Positions 53,455-62,881 of a stretch of DNA of 64,000 nt are shown piece after piece. Within the stretch, counting starts at the first letter, position 1, and each line of letters begins with the position of its first letter. Position numbers and translations under genes: made by a program. The DNA is taken from positions 3,286,001-3,350,000 of the forward strand of contig JAHCAY010000001.1 of assembly GCA_019634575.1 (NCBI GenBank), given 5' to 3'. The notes beneath the pieces are model-generated. The model had not been told where the DNA came from. It made no database searches and was given only the letters and a program-made list of their open reading frames with translations. Source of the stretch: Candidatus Didemnitutus sp. (GTDB lineage Bacteria > Verrucomicrobiota > Verrucomicrobiia > Opitutales > Opitutaceae).

Positions 53455-54348
53455 TTAGAATGAGCCCTTGAGCGCGAGCGAGACGAAGGTGCCGGCGTCG
53501 CCGTCGAGGCGGTAGTTCCGGTCGAAGTAATCGAATTTCCGATCGGTGACCGCGCCGATGTCGGCGCTGAGCGTCACGCGTTGGCCGAGCGAGTAGTCGA
53601 GGCCGAGGCCGATGCGCACCTCGCGAAAATCGACGTAGGTGTTCGCGATTCGCGCAAGGCCGGCGGCGGACGAGCCGACGTTGCGCGACACGCGGAAGCT
53701 GCCGCCCGCGAAGCCCGCGCTCGCGCGGAGCGTGAGACTTTCGGTCGCCTGCCAGGTGAAGCCGCTGCGCGGGAAACCGACGCTGAAGAGCCATCGCGGC
53801 GCGAACTGCCAGCGCACGCCGGCGATGGGCAGCACGGGATGATCGGAGAACGGATTGGTATTCACGCCGAAGCTCCAGATCAGCGCGCGGCTCTGCGCGT
53901 AGTTCACGAGCAGGAGGGCAGGGACGTTGAAGCTCTTGCCGAGCTGCTCCTCGAAATCGCCGTAGAAGCCGGGGCGCAGGTAAACGGCCGCGCTCCACTG
54001 GGGATCGAAGCGGCGTTGCGCGCCGAGGTTGAGCGAAAACTCCGCGAGGCTCGCGGGCAGCGGCAACGTGGTGAGGCCGTCCTGATCGAGGTCGAACTGC
54101 TGCACCGCCACGCCATAGACGAGCTGCGTGCTCTCGTCCCACGCATGGCGGCCGGACACGCTGACGCCGTAGCTTCTCACTGCGAGCGAGCCGAGGGTTT
54201 GCGGGCCGCGGGCGAGGTCCTCGCGCGACGAGGAGGCGGTGGTGAACTCCACGGAGGCGAGCAGATCGGGACGCATCGTTGCCGATGGCTGCGCGAAGGT
54301 GGAAATGGCGGTGGCGAGCGCGACGACGCAGAGCGAGGCGATTTTCAT
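53455..54348 (-). CDS. Outer-membrane beta-barrel-like protein (DUF6268-like)
   Basis: 297 residues with signal peptide (MKIASLCVVALATAISTFA). The mature protein alternates short strands with aromatic residues (YGVAVQQFDL, SAAVYLRPGFYGDF, VRIGLGLDYSL) and ends in a C-terminal Phe (ALKGSF), the signal for barrel insertion by BamA. The spacing resembles the DUF6268 group of Verrucomicrobia and Bacteroidota barrels. Function unknown. Confidence 0.65.
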   Translation of the reverse strand: MKIASLCVVALATAISTFAQPSATMRPDLLASVEFTTASSSREDLARGPQTLGSLAVRSYGVSVSGRHAWDESTQLVYGVAVQQFDLDQDGLTTLPLPASLAEFSLNLGAQRRFDPQWSAAVYLRPGFYGDFEEQLGKSFNVPALLLVNYAQSRALIWSFGVNTNPFSDHPVLPIAGVRWQFAPRWLFSVGFPRSGFTWQATESLTLRASAGFAGGSFRVSRNVGSSAAGLARIANTYVDFREVRIGLGLDYSLGQRVTLSADIGAVTDRKFDYFDRNYRLDGDAGTFVSLALKGSF

Positions 54349-54380
54349 GATTCGGACGAGTGGCGGGCGATGGGACGGCC

Positions 54381-54397
54381 GCAAATCCGAAATCGCG
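54381..54397. repeat. Short degenerate heptamer tract (AATCCGA words)
   Basis: AATCCGA and AATCGCG follow each other in the gap before the barrel gene and match the larger array at 55253-55374. Confidence 0.4.
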
Positions 54398-54459
54398 AAG
54401 TGGAAACGAGGCGGTGGCGTTCCACTGCGGAGCGGTGACGCGCGCCCTCGGGGACGGAC

Positions 54460-55251
54460 TCAACCGGCGATTTCGCCGCGCAAGTAGAGGGCGGCGCGGC
54501 CGGCGAGGCGCACGCGGTCGCCGTCGAGCGTGCACAGGAGTTCGCCGCCGCGGGCGGAGACTTGGCGGGCACGGAGGGGATTTTTGCCGAGGCGTGCAAC
54601 CCAGTAGGGCGTGATCGTGCAGTGCGCGGAACCGGTCACGGGGTCCTCGGGCACGCCGGCGCCGGGGGCGAAGAAACGCGACGCGCAATCGCAGGCGTCG
54701 CCCGGCGCGGTGGCGATGACGCGCGCGTCACCGAGTTGGGCGAGGCGCGGGAAATCCGGCCGCAGCGCGAGCACTTCCGCCTGCGTCGCGTAGACGGCGA
54801 GGTAGTAGGGATGCGTCGCGGTTTTCAGCAGCGCGCGCGGGGCGACGTTGAGGCTGGCGAGAATCTCGGGCGGCGGATGGGCGAGCGGGAGTGCGGGGCG
54901 CGAGGGGAAATCCAGTTCGAGCGCGCCGTCGGGTCGGCGCGTGACGTGCAGCGGCCCGCTGCGCGAGTCGAACGTGAGGCGCGTGCCGGCTTGGCCGAGT
55001 TCGTGGAAGATGACGAAGGCGCTCGCGAGCGTGGCGTGGCCGCAGAGATCGACTTCGACGGCGGGGGTGAACCAGCGCAGGTGGAAGCGGTCCGGTCCGG
55101 TGCGCACGAAGAAGGCGGTTTCGGAGAGGCCGTTTTCGAAGGCGATGAGCCGCATCCGCTCGTCGGGCAGCCAGGCGTCGAGCGGGACGACGCCGGCGGG
55201 GTTGCCGGTGAAGACTTTGTCGGTGAAGGCGTCGACCCAGAAGAGGCGCAT
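54460..55251 (-). CDS. PhzF-family isomerase-like protein
   Basis: 263 residues. The N-terminal VDAFTDKVFTGNPAGVV, catalytic Glu in ENGLSETAF, and C-terminal FFAPGAGVPEDPVTGSAHC are diagnostic of PhzF/epimerase-like proteins with a diaminopimelate-epimerase fold. PhzF isomerises an intermediate of phenazine synthesis, but stand-alone members of this size are common and mostly uncharacterised. No phenazine genes are nearby. Confidence 0.87.
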   Translation of the reverse strand: MRLFWVDAFTDKVFTGNPAGVVPLDAWLPDERMRLIAFENGLSETAFFVRTGPDRFHLRWFTPAVEVDLCGHATLASAFVIFHELGQAGTRLTFDSRSGPLHVTRRPDGALELDFPSRPALPLAHPPPEILASLNVAPRALLKTATHPYYLAVYATQAEVLALRPDFPRLAQLGDARVIATAPGDACDCASRFFAPGAGVPEDPVTGSAHCTITPYWVARLGKNPLRARQVSARGGELLCTLDGDRVRLAGRAALYLRGEIAG

Positions 55252-55252
55252 G

Positions 55253-55374
55253 GCGGATTGCGGAATGGCAGACAGTCCGCGTGGCGGTCGAAGCTGAAAC
55301 GGGTGTTCGGGGGGAATTGTGGCCGGCTGCGCCGCTACGGCTTTTCAATCCGCAATCCGAAATCGGCGCTCCGC
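55253..55374. repeat. Inverted heptamer arrays between PhzF and GNAT genes
   Basis: GCGGATT, GCGGAAT and GGCAGAC (55253-55273) face four complementary units beginning AATCCGC, AATCCGA (55347-55374) across about 75 nt. They are the same word in opposite orientation. Confidence 0.65.
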
Positions 55375-55382
55375 AATTTCCG

Positions 55383-55865
55383 TCACGCGTAGCGCGTGAG
55401 GGCGTCGCCGGTGAGGCGGCAGATTTGCCACTCCTTCATGCGGCGGGCGCCGAGCGATTCGTAGAAGTCGATGGCGGGCTGGTTCCAGTCGAGCACGCTC
55501 CACTCCATGCGGCCGCAGCCGCGGGCGTTGGCGAGTTTGGCGAGGTGGAGGAGGAGGGCCTTGCCGATGCCGCGACCGCGGAATTCGGGGTGGACGAAGA
55601 GATCTTCGAGGTAGAGGCCGGGGCGCGCGAGGAAGGTGGAGTAGTTGAAAAAGTAGAGGGCGAAGCCGGCGTTCGTGCCGTTGGCCTCGGCCAGGACGCA
55701 GTGGGCGACGGGAGCGGCGCCGTCGACGGGGAAGAGCGTGCGCGTAAGCTGCTCCTCGGTGGCGACGCATTCGCCGGTGAGCTTCTCGTAGTCGGCGAGG
55801 GCGCGGATGCAGGCGAGGACCGTCGGGATATCTTCCGGTCGCGCGGAGCGGATGGTGCAGGACAT
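55383..55865 (-). CDS. GNAT-family acetyltransferase, diamine-acetyltransferase-like
   Basis: 160 residues from ATG 55865. Acetyl-CoA loop FVHPEFRGRGIGKALL and the MEWSVLDWNQPAIDFYESLGA block resemble spermidine/spermine (diamine) N-acetyltransferases, including the Tyr-containing FALYFFNYSTF. The start begins MSCTIRSARPEDI, typical for this branch. Substrate inferred only from similarity of pattern. Confidence 0.83.
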   Translation of the reverse strand: MSCTIRSARPEDIPTVLACIRALADYEKLTGECVATEEQLTRTLFPVDGAAPVAHCVLAEANGTNAGFALYFFNYSTFLARPGLYLEDLFVHPEFRGRGIGKALLLHLAKLANARGCGRMEWSVLDWNQPAIDFYESLGARRMKEWQICRLTGDALTRYA

Positions 55866-55979
55866 GGCGCGGAGATGAACCGGCGAGCGGTGGGTTGGCG
55901 ACATTTTTGCCCGGAGCGGCGTGGCGGGGATTGGCTGGACAAGGGGAGGCGCGAGGTCTGTTTTCAACGGCACCACGGG

Positions 55980-58900
55980 ATGGTCACCCGCTCAATACGC
56001 CTGCTCCTCCTGCTGCTCACGGTCTCAGCCGTGTTGGGGGCGCGGGTGTTGGGACAGGGAGAGCGGACCAAGGTGGCGTTGCAGCTGCCGTATTCGCATC
56101 AGTTCCAGTTTGCGGGCTACTATGCGGCGCAGGCCAAGGGCTATTTCGCGGAGGAGGGGCTCGAGGTGGATTTGCGGGAGGGCGGCTACAGCCTCCGGCC
56201 TTACACTGAACTGACCGCGGGACGGGCGGAGTATGGCATCGGCTCGGCCACCTATCTGCTCGATCGCCTGAACGGCGCGCCGCTGGTGCTCGTGGCCACG
56301 GTCTATCAGCACTCGCTGCTGGCGCTGATGGTGCGGGCGGAGTCGGACATCCGCGCGCCGGAGGATCTGCGCGGCAAGCGGCTCGCGGCCGGATCGAGCG
56401 GGCGGTATCCGGAGCTCGCGGCGATGTTTGCCGCGGAGGGTTTGCCGCCGAATGCCTACGTGCGCGTGGAGGACAAGTGGGACGTCGACGAGATCGTGAC
56501 CGGCGAGGCGGACGCGCAGACGGTCTTCATCACCGACCTGCCGTTCGACATGCAGAAGCGCGGCATCGCGGTGCGGTTGATCCGGCCGGCGGATTACGGG
56601 GTGGATTTCTACGGCGATGCGCTGTTCACGACGGAGACGGAGGTGGCGCGTCACCCGGAGCGCGTCGCGGCGATGCGGCGCGCGGTGCTGCGCGGGTGGC
56701 AATACGCCCTCGATCATCCGGAGGAGATGATCGACTACATCATCGCCCAGTATCCGAACCGGCCGGCCAAGGTCACGCGCGAGCGGCTCGCCTACGAAGC
56801 CCGCCAGACGGCGCGGCAGATCAACGCCGATTTGCTGGAGCTGGGGCACGTCAATCCGGACCGCTGGCGGCGCACGGCGGAGACGTTCGTGCAGCTCGGC
56901 ATGGCGAAGGACACCAGCCGCCTGAAGGGCTTCATCGCCCCGATGGCCTTGTCGGATGGGCCGAAGCTGCCGCGCTGGGTCGTGTGGACCGGTGTCGCCG
57001 TGCTGGCGCTCGCGCTGCTGGCGCTGCTGGCCAACTGGCGCCTGCAACGTCTGGTGGAGCGGCGCACCGCGGAGTTGCGGGAATCGGAGCGGCGGCAGCA
57101 CGAGATTTTCGATTTCGCGCCGAATCCGATCGTGGTCGAGGACGTGCGGCCGGTGGCGGAACGGCTCGAGGCGCTGCGCCGGCAGGACGTGATCGATCTG
57201 CGTGCGCACCTGGCGCACCATCCGGAGCTCATCGAGGAGTTGCTCGGCGAAAAGCGGATCGTCACCGCCAATCGCATCGCGTTGCTCGCGGCCGGTTTTT
57301 CGAGCCGGGAGGAAATGGAGCGGCGCTACCGCGACATCATGACGCCGCAGGCCCTGGCGGCGGTGCCGCAGGAACTGCTCGCCATCTGGGAAAAGCGCGA
57401 CGCGCTCACAATGGAGAAGGTCTACCGCTCGCAGGGGCGCGACGTCCACATGCTTGTGAACTGGTCGGTCAACCGCGACGCGACGGGCGAGCCGGACTAT
57501 TCGCGCGTGCGCCTGGTGTTCACCGACATCACGGAAATGAAACGGGCGCAGCGGGCGCTGCACGAGAGCGAAGAGCGCTACCGCAGCCTGTTCGAGACGA
57601 CGCCGAACCCGATGTATATCTTCGACGTCGAGACGTTGCGCATCGTGATGGTGAACGAGGCCGCCGTGGCGCGCTACGGCTACGGCCGCACGGAATTCGA
57701 GGCGATGACCGTGCTCGATCTGCGGCCGTCCGACGAGGCGGCGCGGCTGCGTCGGTCGATGGACCAGTTCCGCGACATCAAGCCCGCGCCGCCCACCGGC
57801 GCGCACGCGGCGGGCCTCTGGCGGCATCGCTGCAAGGACGGCACGATCCTGATCGTCGAGGTGTTCACGCACAGCCTCGTCTTCAACGGCCGCGCCTGCG
57901 TGCTCTCGCTGCCGTTCGACATCACCGCGAAGCTGGCGACGGAGCGTGCGCTGCGGGACAGCGAGGCGCGCTACCGCGAGCTGTTCGAGAACGCCGTCGG
58001 CGGCGTCTACCGCTCGACGCCCGAGGGCCGCTTCATCTCGGTGAACCCGGCGATGGCGCGCCTCTACGGATTCGAGACGCCGGCGGAGATGCTAGCCTGG
58101 AACGAGCGCGAGCACGCCGGCGTGTCCTACGCGCACCTGGAGGAGCACCGGCGCTTCGTCGAGTTGATCGAGCGCCATGGCAAGGTGGAGAACTTCGAGT
58201 CGCGCATCATCGACCGCCACGGCAACACGCTGTGGGTCTCGGAGACTTCACGCGCGGTGCGCGACACCGACGGACGGCTGCTTTACTACGAGGGTTTCGT
58301 GACGGACATCACGGCGCGCCGGCGGTTGGAGCACGAGATGATGCGCTCGTCGAAACTCGAGGCGGTGGGCATCCTCGCCGGCGGCATCGCGCACGATTTC
58401 AACAACATCCTCACCGTGGTGCTCGGCAACGTCACGCTGGCGGAGATGGACACGGCGAGCGACAGCTCCGTGCGCCGCATGCTGCACGACGCGAAGCGCG
58501 CCACGCTGCGCGCGCGCGATCTCACGCAGCAGCTGCTGACCTTCGCCAAGGGCGGCGATCCGGTGCGCGCGGCGATCGCGTTGCCGGAGCTGTTGCGCGA
58601 GTCGGCGGAGTTCGCGATGCACGGTTCGAAGTCGCGTTGCGAATTCGATCTCGCGGCGGATTTGTGGCCGGCCAACGCCGACAAGGGCCAGCTCGGCCAG
58701 GTGGTGCAGAATCTCGTGATCAACGCGGTGCAGGCGATGCCTCAGGGCGGGCTCGTGACGATCCGCGCCGGCAATTGCGCGCTCGCGGGTGGCGCGCTCG
58801 GCGGCCTGCCGGCGGGCGACTACGTGAAGCTCTCGGTCAGCGACACGGGCACGGGCATCGCGCCGGAGCATCTCGGCAAGATTTTCGATCCGTATTTCAC

Positions 58901-59480
58901 GACAAAGCAGCAGGGCAGCGGCCTGGGCCTTGCGATGGTCTACTCCATTGCCCGCAAGCATCAGGGACACATCGAGGTCGAGTCGCGCTTGGGACACGGG
59001 ACGACTTTCCATCTTTGGCTGCCAGCGGCGGATCACGCGGAGATCCCGGCGGCGCCCGAATCGGTGCCGGGCGGAGCGGTGAAGGCGCGGGTGTTGTTCA
59101 TGGACGACGAGGAGCCGATTCGCGAGATGGCGCAGATGTTCCTCTCGCGGCTCGGCAGCGAGGTCGTCGGGACCGCCGACGGCGCCGCGGCGGTGGAGGC
59201 CTATCGAAAGGCGCAGGCGAGCGGTCGGCCGTTCGATGTCGTGATCATGGATCTCACGGTGCCCGGCGGCATGGGCGGGCGGGAGGCGATGGAGCAGCTG
59301 CGCCAGCTCGATCCCAACGTGCGAGCCATCGTGTCGAGCGGGTATTCGCGCGATCCGGTGCTCGGCAGTTACCGGCAGCACGGATTTTCCGGCATCCTGC
59401 CCAAACCCTACGGCCTCGACCAGTTGCGCAAAGCCGTGGCTGACGTCATGGGTCGTTCCGGCTCCGGCGCGCCTTTTTAG
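55980..59480 (+). CDS. Hybrid histidine kinase with THI5/NMT1-like periplasmic sensor, PAS domains and receiver
   Basis: 1166 residues from ATG 55980. After a signal/anchor (IRLLLLLLTVSAVLGA) comes a substrate-binding-protein fold of the THI5/NMT1/SsuA type (about 30-320: YYAAQAKGYFAEEGLEVDL, KRLAAGSSGRYPELAAMF). A transmembrane helix (333-352) follows, then three PAS domains (about 375-780), then a HisKA/HATPase core. His805 is in IAHDFNNIL, with G boxes SDTGTGIAPEH and GSGLGLAMVYSIA. A C-terminal receiver has D1091 in IMDLTVPGG. The SBP fold points to a small-molecule signal such as a pyrimidine, taurine or nitrate analogue. No partner ABC transporter is adjacent. Confidence 0.9.
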   Translation: MVTRSIRLLLLLLTVSAVLGARVLGQGERTKVALQLPYSHQFQFAGYYAAQAKGYFAEEGLEVDLREGGYSLRPYTELTAGRAEYGIGSATYLLDRLNGAPLVLVATVYQHSLLALMVRAESDIRAPEDLRGKRLAAGSSGRYPELAAMFAAEGLPPNAYVRVEDKWDVDEIVTGEADAQTVFITDLPFDMQKRGIAVRLIRPADYGVDFYGDALFTTETEVARHPERVAAMRRAVLRGWQYALDHPEEMIDYIIAQYPNRPAKVTRERLAYEARQTARQINADLLELGHVNPDRWRRTAETFVQLGMAKDTSRLKGFIAPMALSDGPKLPRWVVWTGVAVLALALLALLANWRLQRLVERRTAELRESERRQHEIFDFAPNPIVVEDVRPVAERLEALRRQDVIDLRAHLAHHPELIEELLGEKRIVTANRIALLAAGFSSREEMERRYRDIMTPQALAAVPQELLAIWEKRDALTMEKVYRSQGRDVHMLVNWSVNRDATGEPDYSRVRLVFTDITEMKRAQRALHESEERYRSLFETTPNPMYIFDVETLRIVMVNEAAVARYGYGRTEFEAMTVLDLRPSDEAARLRRSMDQFRDIKPAPPTGAHAAGLWRHRCKDGTILIVEVFTHSLVFNGRACVLSLPFDITAKLATERALRDSEARYRELFENAVGGVYRSTPEGRFISVNPAMARLYGFETPAEMLAWNEREHAGVSYAHLEEHRRFVELIERHGKVENFESRIIDRHGNTLWVSETSRAVRDTDGRLLYYEGFVTDITARRRLEHEMMRSSKLEAVGILAGGIAHDFNNILTVVLGNVTLAEMDTASDSSVRRMLHDAKRATLRARDLTQQLLTFAKGGDPVRAAIALPELLRESAEFAMHGSKSRCEFDLAADLWPANADKGQLGQVVQNLVINAVQAMPQGGLVTIRAGNCALAGGALGGLPAGDYVKLSVSDTGTGIAPEHLGKIFDPYFTTKQQGSGLGLAMVYSIARKHQGHIEVESRLGHGTTFHLWLPAADHAEIPAAPESVPGGAVKARVLFMDDEEPIREMAQMFLSRLGSEVVGTADGAAAVEAYRKAQASGRPFDVVIMDLTVPGGMGGREAMEQLRQLDPNVRAIVSSGYSRDPVLGSYRQHGFSGILPKPYGLDQLRKAVADVMGRSGSGAPF

Positions 59481-59528
59481 AAAATTTTGCCGGAGCAATT
59501 CGCCCGGGGAACTGTCAGCGTGGGGACC

Positions 59529-59954
59529 ATGAAAACCACGATTCAGAACCGTTCCCGTAGGTTGGCCGTTCTCCTGAGCGCGCGCGTGCTGCTGGCCTCG
59601 ACCCTGCTCGGCGTCGCCGCGTTCTCGTCGGGTTGCGTGGCGGTCGTCGCCGCGGGCGCGGCGGGCGGCGCAGTCGCGTGGGTGCGCGGCGCGGTGGTGA
59701 CGACGCTCGATGGCGATCTCGATCGCGTCTATCGCGCGTCGCAGCAGGCGTTGGGCGATCTGCAGTTTGCCAAGATCACGGACCGCAAGAGCGGCGTCGA
59801 TGCGGAGCTCACGTCGCGCACTGCGCTCGACAAGAAAGTCGTCATCGCGCTGGAGCGCGTGGGCGCCGCCACGAAAGTCACGATTCGCGTGGACCTGCTG
59901 GGCGATCAGCAGCTGTCGCTGACCATTCTCGATCGCATCAAGAGCCGCCTCTGA
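59529..59954 (+). CDS. DUF3568-family lipoprotein
   Basis: 141 residues from ATG 59529. Lipobox FSSGC is followed by a Gly/Ala-rich segment (VAVVAAGAAGGAVAWVRGAV) and a ~90-residue alpha/beta domain (DLDRVYRASQQALGDLQF to LDRIKSRL) typical of DUF3568, a periplasmic lipoprotein family of unknown function. Confidence 0.75.
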   Translation: MKTTIQNRSRRLAVLLSARVLLASTLLGVAAFSSGCVAVVAAGAAGGAVAWVRGAVVTTLDGDLDRVYRASQQALGDLQFAKITDRKSGVDAELTSRTALDKKVVIALERVGAATKVTIRVDLLGDQQLSLTILDRIKSRL

Positions 59955-59999
59955 CGTTGCGGCCTTGACCGGCGCGGCGGGCGCCGGTTCGCTGCCGGC

Positions 60000-61352
60000 A
60001 TGTCTTGGCGCCGGATTCGGTGGGGACTGCTCGCGTGGGCCGCGTGGGCGGTCGCGAGCGCCGCAGCGGATCGGCCGTCTGCGGACGCGGTGCGACCGTG
60101 GGCCGAAGTGCGGCAGGAGAGCTTCGATCTCGTCTGGACGACGGTCAACGAGGCGTATTTCGACCGCAAGTTCGGCGGCGTGGATTGGTCGGCGGTGCGG
60201 GTGCGTTATCTCGCGCGGCTGGGTGAGGCGGAGGACAAGCCGGCGTTGCGCGCGCTGCTGCAACAAATGCTCGGCGAGCTGCATCGCTCGCATTTCGCGA
60301 TTTTGCCGCGCGAGGCCGCGGTGTTCGAGCCGGAGGAGCGCGGGCGCATCGGCAAGGTCGGCGCGACGGTCACTTGGACGGATGGGGCGGTCGTCGTGAC
60401 GGAGGTGCAGCCGGAAAGCCCGGCGGCGAAGGCCGGGTTGAAAAACGGCGACGTGTTGCGGACGGTCGGCGGACAAGATCTGGCCGTGCTGGCGGAGAAA
60501 TTGCAGCGCAATGCCGGTTGGAGCGCCGAGCGTTCCGGGCGTTACCTGGCGCAATGGGCGGCGCATCAGCTTTGCGGTCCGGTGGGTGAGCGGATGGAAG
60601 TGGAGGTGGCGGACGGCCAAGGCGAGGCGCGTGCCCTGGAGGTCGCGCCGGCGTCTCATGAAGGAGCGTGGTCGGAGCCGATGGGCAGTTTTCCCTCGTG
60701 GCCGGTCGAGGTGCGGCATCACATGGACGCGGACGGTGTCGGTTACGTGGCGTTCAATACGTTCGCGCGGGAGGCTTTTCGGGATGTGCGGGACTTCGTG
60801 TTGAAGCTGCCGGCGGACGGCGCGCTCGTGATCGATTTGCGCGGCAATCCGGGAGGCATCGCGGCGATGGCGCCGGGCTTGACCGGCTGGCTGACGGATC
60901 AGCCGCTGTGGATGGGGCGGATGCAGATGCGGCAGGGGGTGGCGCAGTTCACGGCGTTTCCGCAGGAAGGGGCGTTTCTCGGTCCGGTCGCGGTGCTGAT
61001 CGACGGCGGCTCGGCCTCGACCTCGGAGATCCTCGCGGCGGGGTTGCAGGGGGCGGGGCGTGCGCGGATTTTCGGCGAGCGGAGCGCGGGGCAGGCGCTG
61101 CCGTCGGCGTTCGTGAAGCTCCCGATGGGCGACCTGTTTCAGTTCGCGATGGCGAACATCGTCACGGCGCGGGGAATCCCGCTCGAAGGCACCGGTGTGA
61201 CACCCGACGAGCCGGTGTCGCGCACCCGAGCCGAGCTGGCGGCGGGGCGCGATGCAGTGCTCGATGCGGCGCGAGCGTGGCTGCAAGGGGAGCGCGGGAA
61301 AAAGTCCGCGCGATCTCGCCCGGCGGACCAATCTCTTTCCGATAAACCATGA
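60000..61352 (+). CDS. S41-family peptidase with PDZ domain
   Basis: 450 residues. Signal peptide (WGLLAWAAWAVASAAA) and an N-terminal helical domain precede a PDZ domain (PESPAAKAGLKNGDVLRTV, about 138-156). The S41 catalytic fold has VIDLRGNPGG (278-286) and nucleophile region DGGSASTSEIL (335-345). The Lys of CtpA-type enzymes is replaced (FGERSAGQALPS, not GKG), as in tricorn/IRBP-like members. It probably cleaves periplasmic protein C-termini. The stop overlaps the next gene by 4 nt (ATGA), implying coupling. Confidence 0.87.
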   Translation: MSWRRIRWGLLAWAAWAVASAAADRPSADAVRPWAEVRQESFDLVWTTVNEAYFDRKFGGVDWSAVRVRYLARLGEAEDKPALRALLQQMLGELHRSHFAILPREAAVFEPEERGRIGKVGATVTWTDGAVVVTEVQPESPAAKAGLKNGDVLRTVGGQDLAVLAEKLQRNAGWSAERSGRYLAQWAAHQLCGPVGERMEVEVADGQGEARALEVAPASHEGAWSEPMGSFPSWPVEVRHHMDADGVGYVAFNTFAREAFRDVRDFVLKLPADGALVIDLRGNPGGIAAMAPGLTGWLTDQPLWMGRMQMRQGVAQFTAFPQEGAFLGPVAVLIDGGSASTSEILAAGLQGAGRARIFGERSAGQALPSAFVKLPMGDLFQFAMANIVTARGIPLEGTGVTPDEPVSRTRAELAAGRDAVLDAARAWLQGERGKKSARSRPADQSLSDKP

Positions 61353-62827
61353 AACTGTCCTTTCCGAAAATGGCGTCGCGGACCGTGTGGCTGGCCGCGC
61401 TGTGGCTTTTGCCGTTGGCCTCTGCGGAGGCGGCGAAGCCGGCCGCAGATGCCGATGCAGTGCTCGACCGCTGGGTCGAGGCCAGCGGCGGCGCCAAGCG
61501 CCTGAAGGCGATCCAGCAGAGCGATTATCATCTGCGCTTGGCGTTTGGTCCGAGCGTGGTGCTCGATGCGACGGGCACGGCGCTGGCGAGCGGCCCGCAT
61601 CGGCTGGTGATGCAGACTCCCGCGGGCGAGGTGACCTCCGCCGACGATGGACGCATCGCCTGGGTGCACCATGCGAGTCTGGGTGGGCGGGTGTTGGAGC
61701 CGGACAGGGCGGAGCGCGACCGCCGGACGACCGGTCCGGCCGAGGCGTTGCGGGTGAAGCGCGACTACCCACAGCGGCTGCGATTGCCGGACGAGCAGCT
61801 CGACGGGAAAACGGTCAGAGTGGTCGAACTCACCGATGCGTGCGGATGGAAGGAGCGCTGGTATTTCAATGGCTCAACCGGGCTGCGGGTGCGGCGCGAG
61901 CAGCTCGACGAGGAGAAAGGCGGCACCGTCGACTACGCGGATTTTCGCAAAGTGAATGGCATCGTCGAACCCTTCCGGGCCCAAATGCGGATGAGGAACG
62001 GGAGCGGGTCCTCGCTCGAGGTCCTTGCGGCCACTCACGCGACGAAGGTCACGGCCGAACGGTGGGTGCCGCCGGAGGGACTGGAGGCCGACTCGCGCCG
62101 GATCGACGAGGCGGTGCGGAAGTTTCAGACAGCGATGGGCAGCAAGGAGGCGTTCGCGAAAATCAAAACACGGGTGACGAGGGCGCGCGTGGAGGTGCCG
62201 GCGAGCGGAATATCCGCGGCGATGAGTATCTCAATCCGGGAGCCGGATCGCATTTTGATCGAGCAGGACGTGCCGGGCATGGGTCGTATGTTACAGGGCT
62301 TCGACGGCAAGACCGGTTGGGCATGGGGCGAGATGCAGGGTTATCGCGAGCTGCATGGTGCGGAACTGGTGCAGTTGGCGGCGACCGCGAAGCTCGCACC
62401 GCGCATCGGGGGCGACGAGGCTCCGCTGCGGCGCATCGTGAACGAAAGCACCGACGCGGACGGCCATGCGGTGCTGGCGGTGGACTTCTCGACCGTGGCG
62501 GGCTCGACGGGCATTTGTCACTTCGATCTCGAAACGGGGTTGCTGGTGAAAGTGGAGACGTTGCTGCAGACCGGTCCCGGCAGCACTTTCAAGGCGGTGA
62601 TGGAGCTGTCGGATTACCGGGAGGTCGACGGGGTGAAGGTCGCGTTCGTGCAAGCGGTGTCCAATCCGGCGATGCGCGTGGTCACCCGCCTGCTGGAGGT
62701 GGAACACAACCGCGAATTGGCGGATGAGCTATTCCTGCCGCGCAAAAACGGCGAAATCCCCGTGCCGGCGGACACGGCCAAGCCGGCGGACAAGGGTGCA
62801 GCGTCGGAGCCCGTGCCGCGCGCCTGA
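61349..62827 (+). CDS. Periplasmic protein with two LolA-like domains
   Basis: 492 residues. A signal peptide (TVWLAALWLLPLASAEA) is followed by two similar halves: the first from about 38 (VLDRWVEASGGAKRLKAIQ) and the second from about 255 (VRKFQTAMGSKEAFAKIK), each with beta-strand-rich segments and DGKTGW-type turns. The repeat pattern resembles the LolA/outer-membrane lipoprotein-sorting fold found in peptidase-associated proteins. Translationally coupled to the S41 peptidase, so the pair probably acts together. Confidence 0.65.
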   Translation: MKLSFPKMASRTVWLAALWLLPLASAEAAKPAADADAVLDRWVEASGGAKRLKAIQQSDYHLRLAFGPSVVLDATGTALASGPHRLVMQTPAGEVTSADDGRIAWVHHASLGGRVLEPDRAERDRRTTGPAEALRVKRDYPQRLRLPDEQLDGKTVRVVELTDACGWKERWYFNGSTGLRVRREQLDEEKGGTVDYADFRKVNGIVEPFRAQMRMRNGSGSSLEVLAATHATKVTAERWVPPEGLEADSRRIDEAVRKFQTAMGSKEAFAKIKTRVTRARVEVPASGISAAMSISIREPDRILIEQDVPGMGRMLQGFDGKTGWAWGEMQGYRELHGAELVQLAATAKLAPRIGGDEAPLRRIVNESTDADGHAVLAVDFSTVAGSTGICHFDLETGLLVKVETLLQTGPGSTFKAVMELSDYREVDGVKVAFVQAVSNPAMRVVTRLLEVEHNRELADELFLPRKNGEIPVPADTAKPADKGAASEPVPRA

Positions 62828-62881
62828 TTTCTGCGAGATTGCAATGGCCGGAGAGGCCCGCGATAAGCGCGGCTCCGATTC

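Noticed and set aside
55866..55979. TPP riboswitch before the THI5-like kinase
   Set aside because: No conserved CUGAGA/ACYUGA thi-box elements are present in the short leader.
58248..61772. Long minus-strand open frame opposite the hybrid kinase, lipoprotein and peptidase
   Set aside because: Arg/His-rich translation without domains and spanning three real genes on the other strand.
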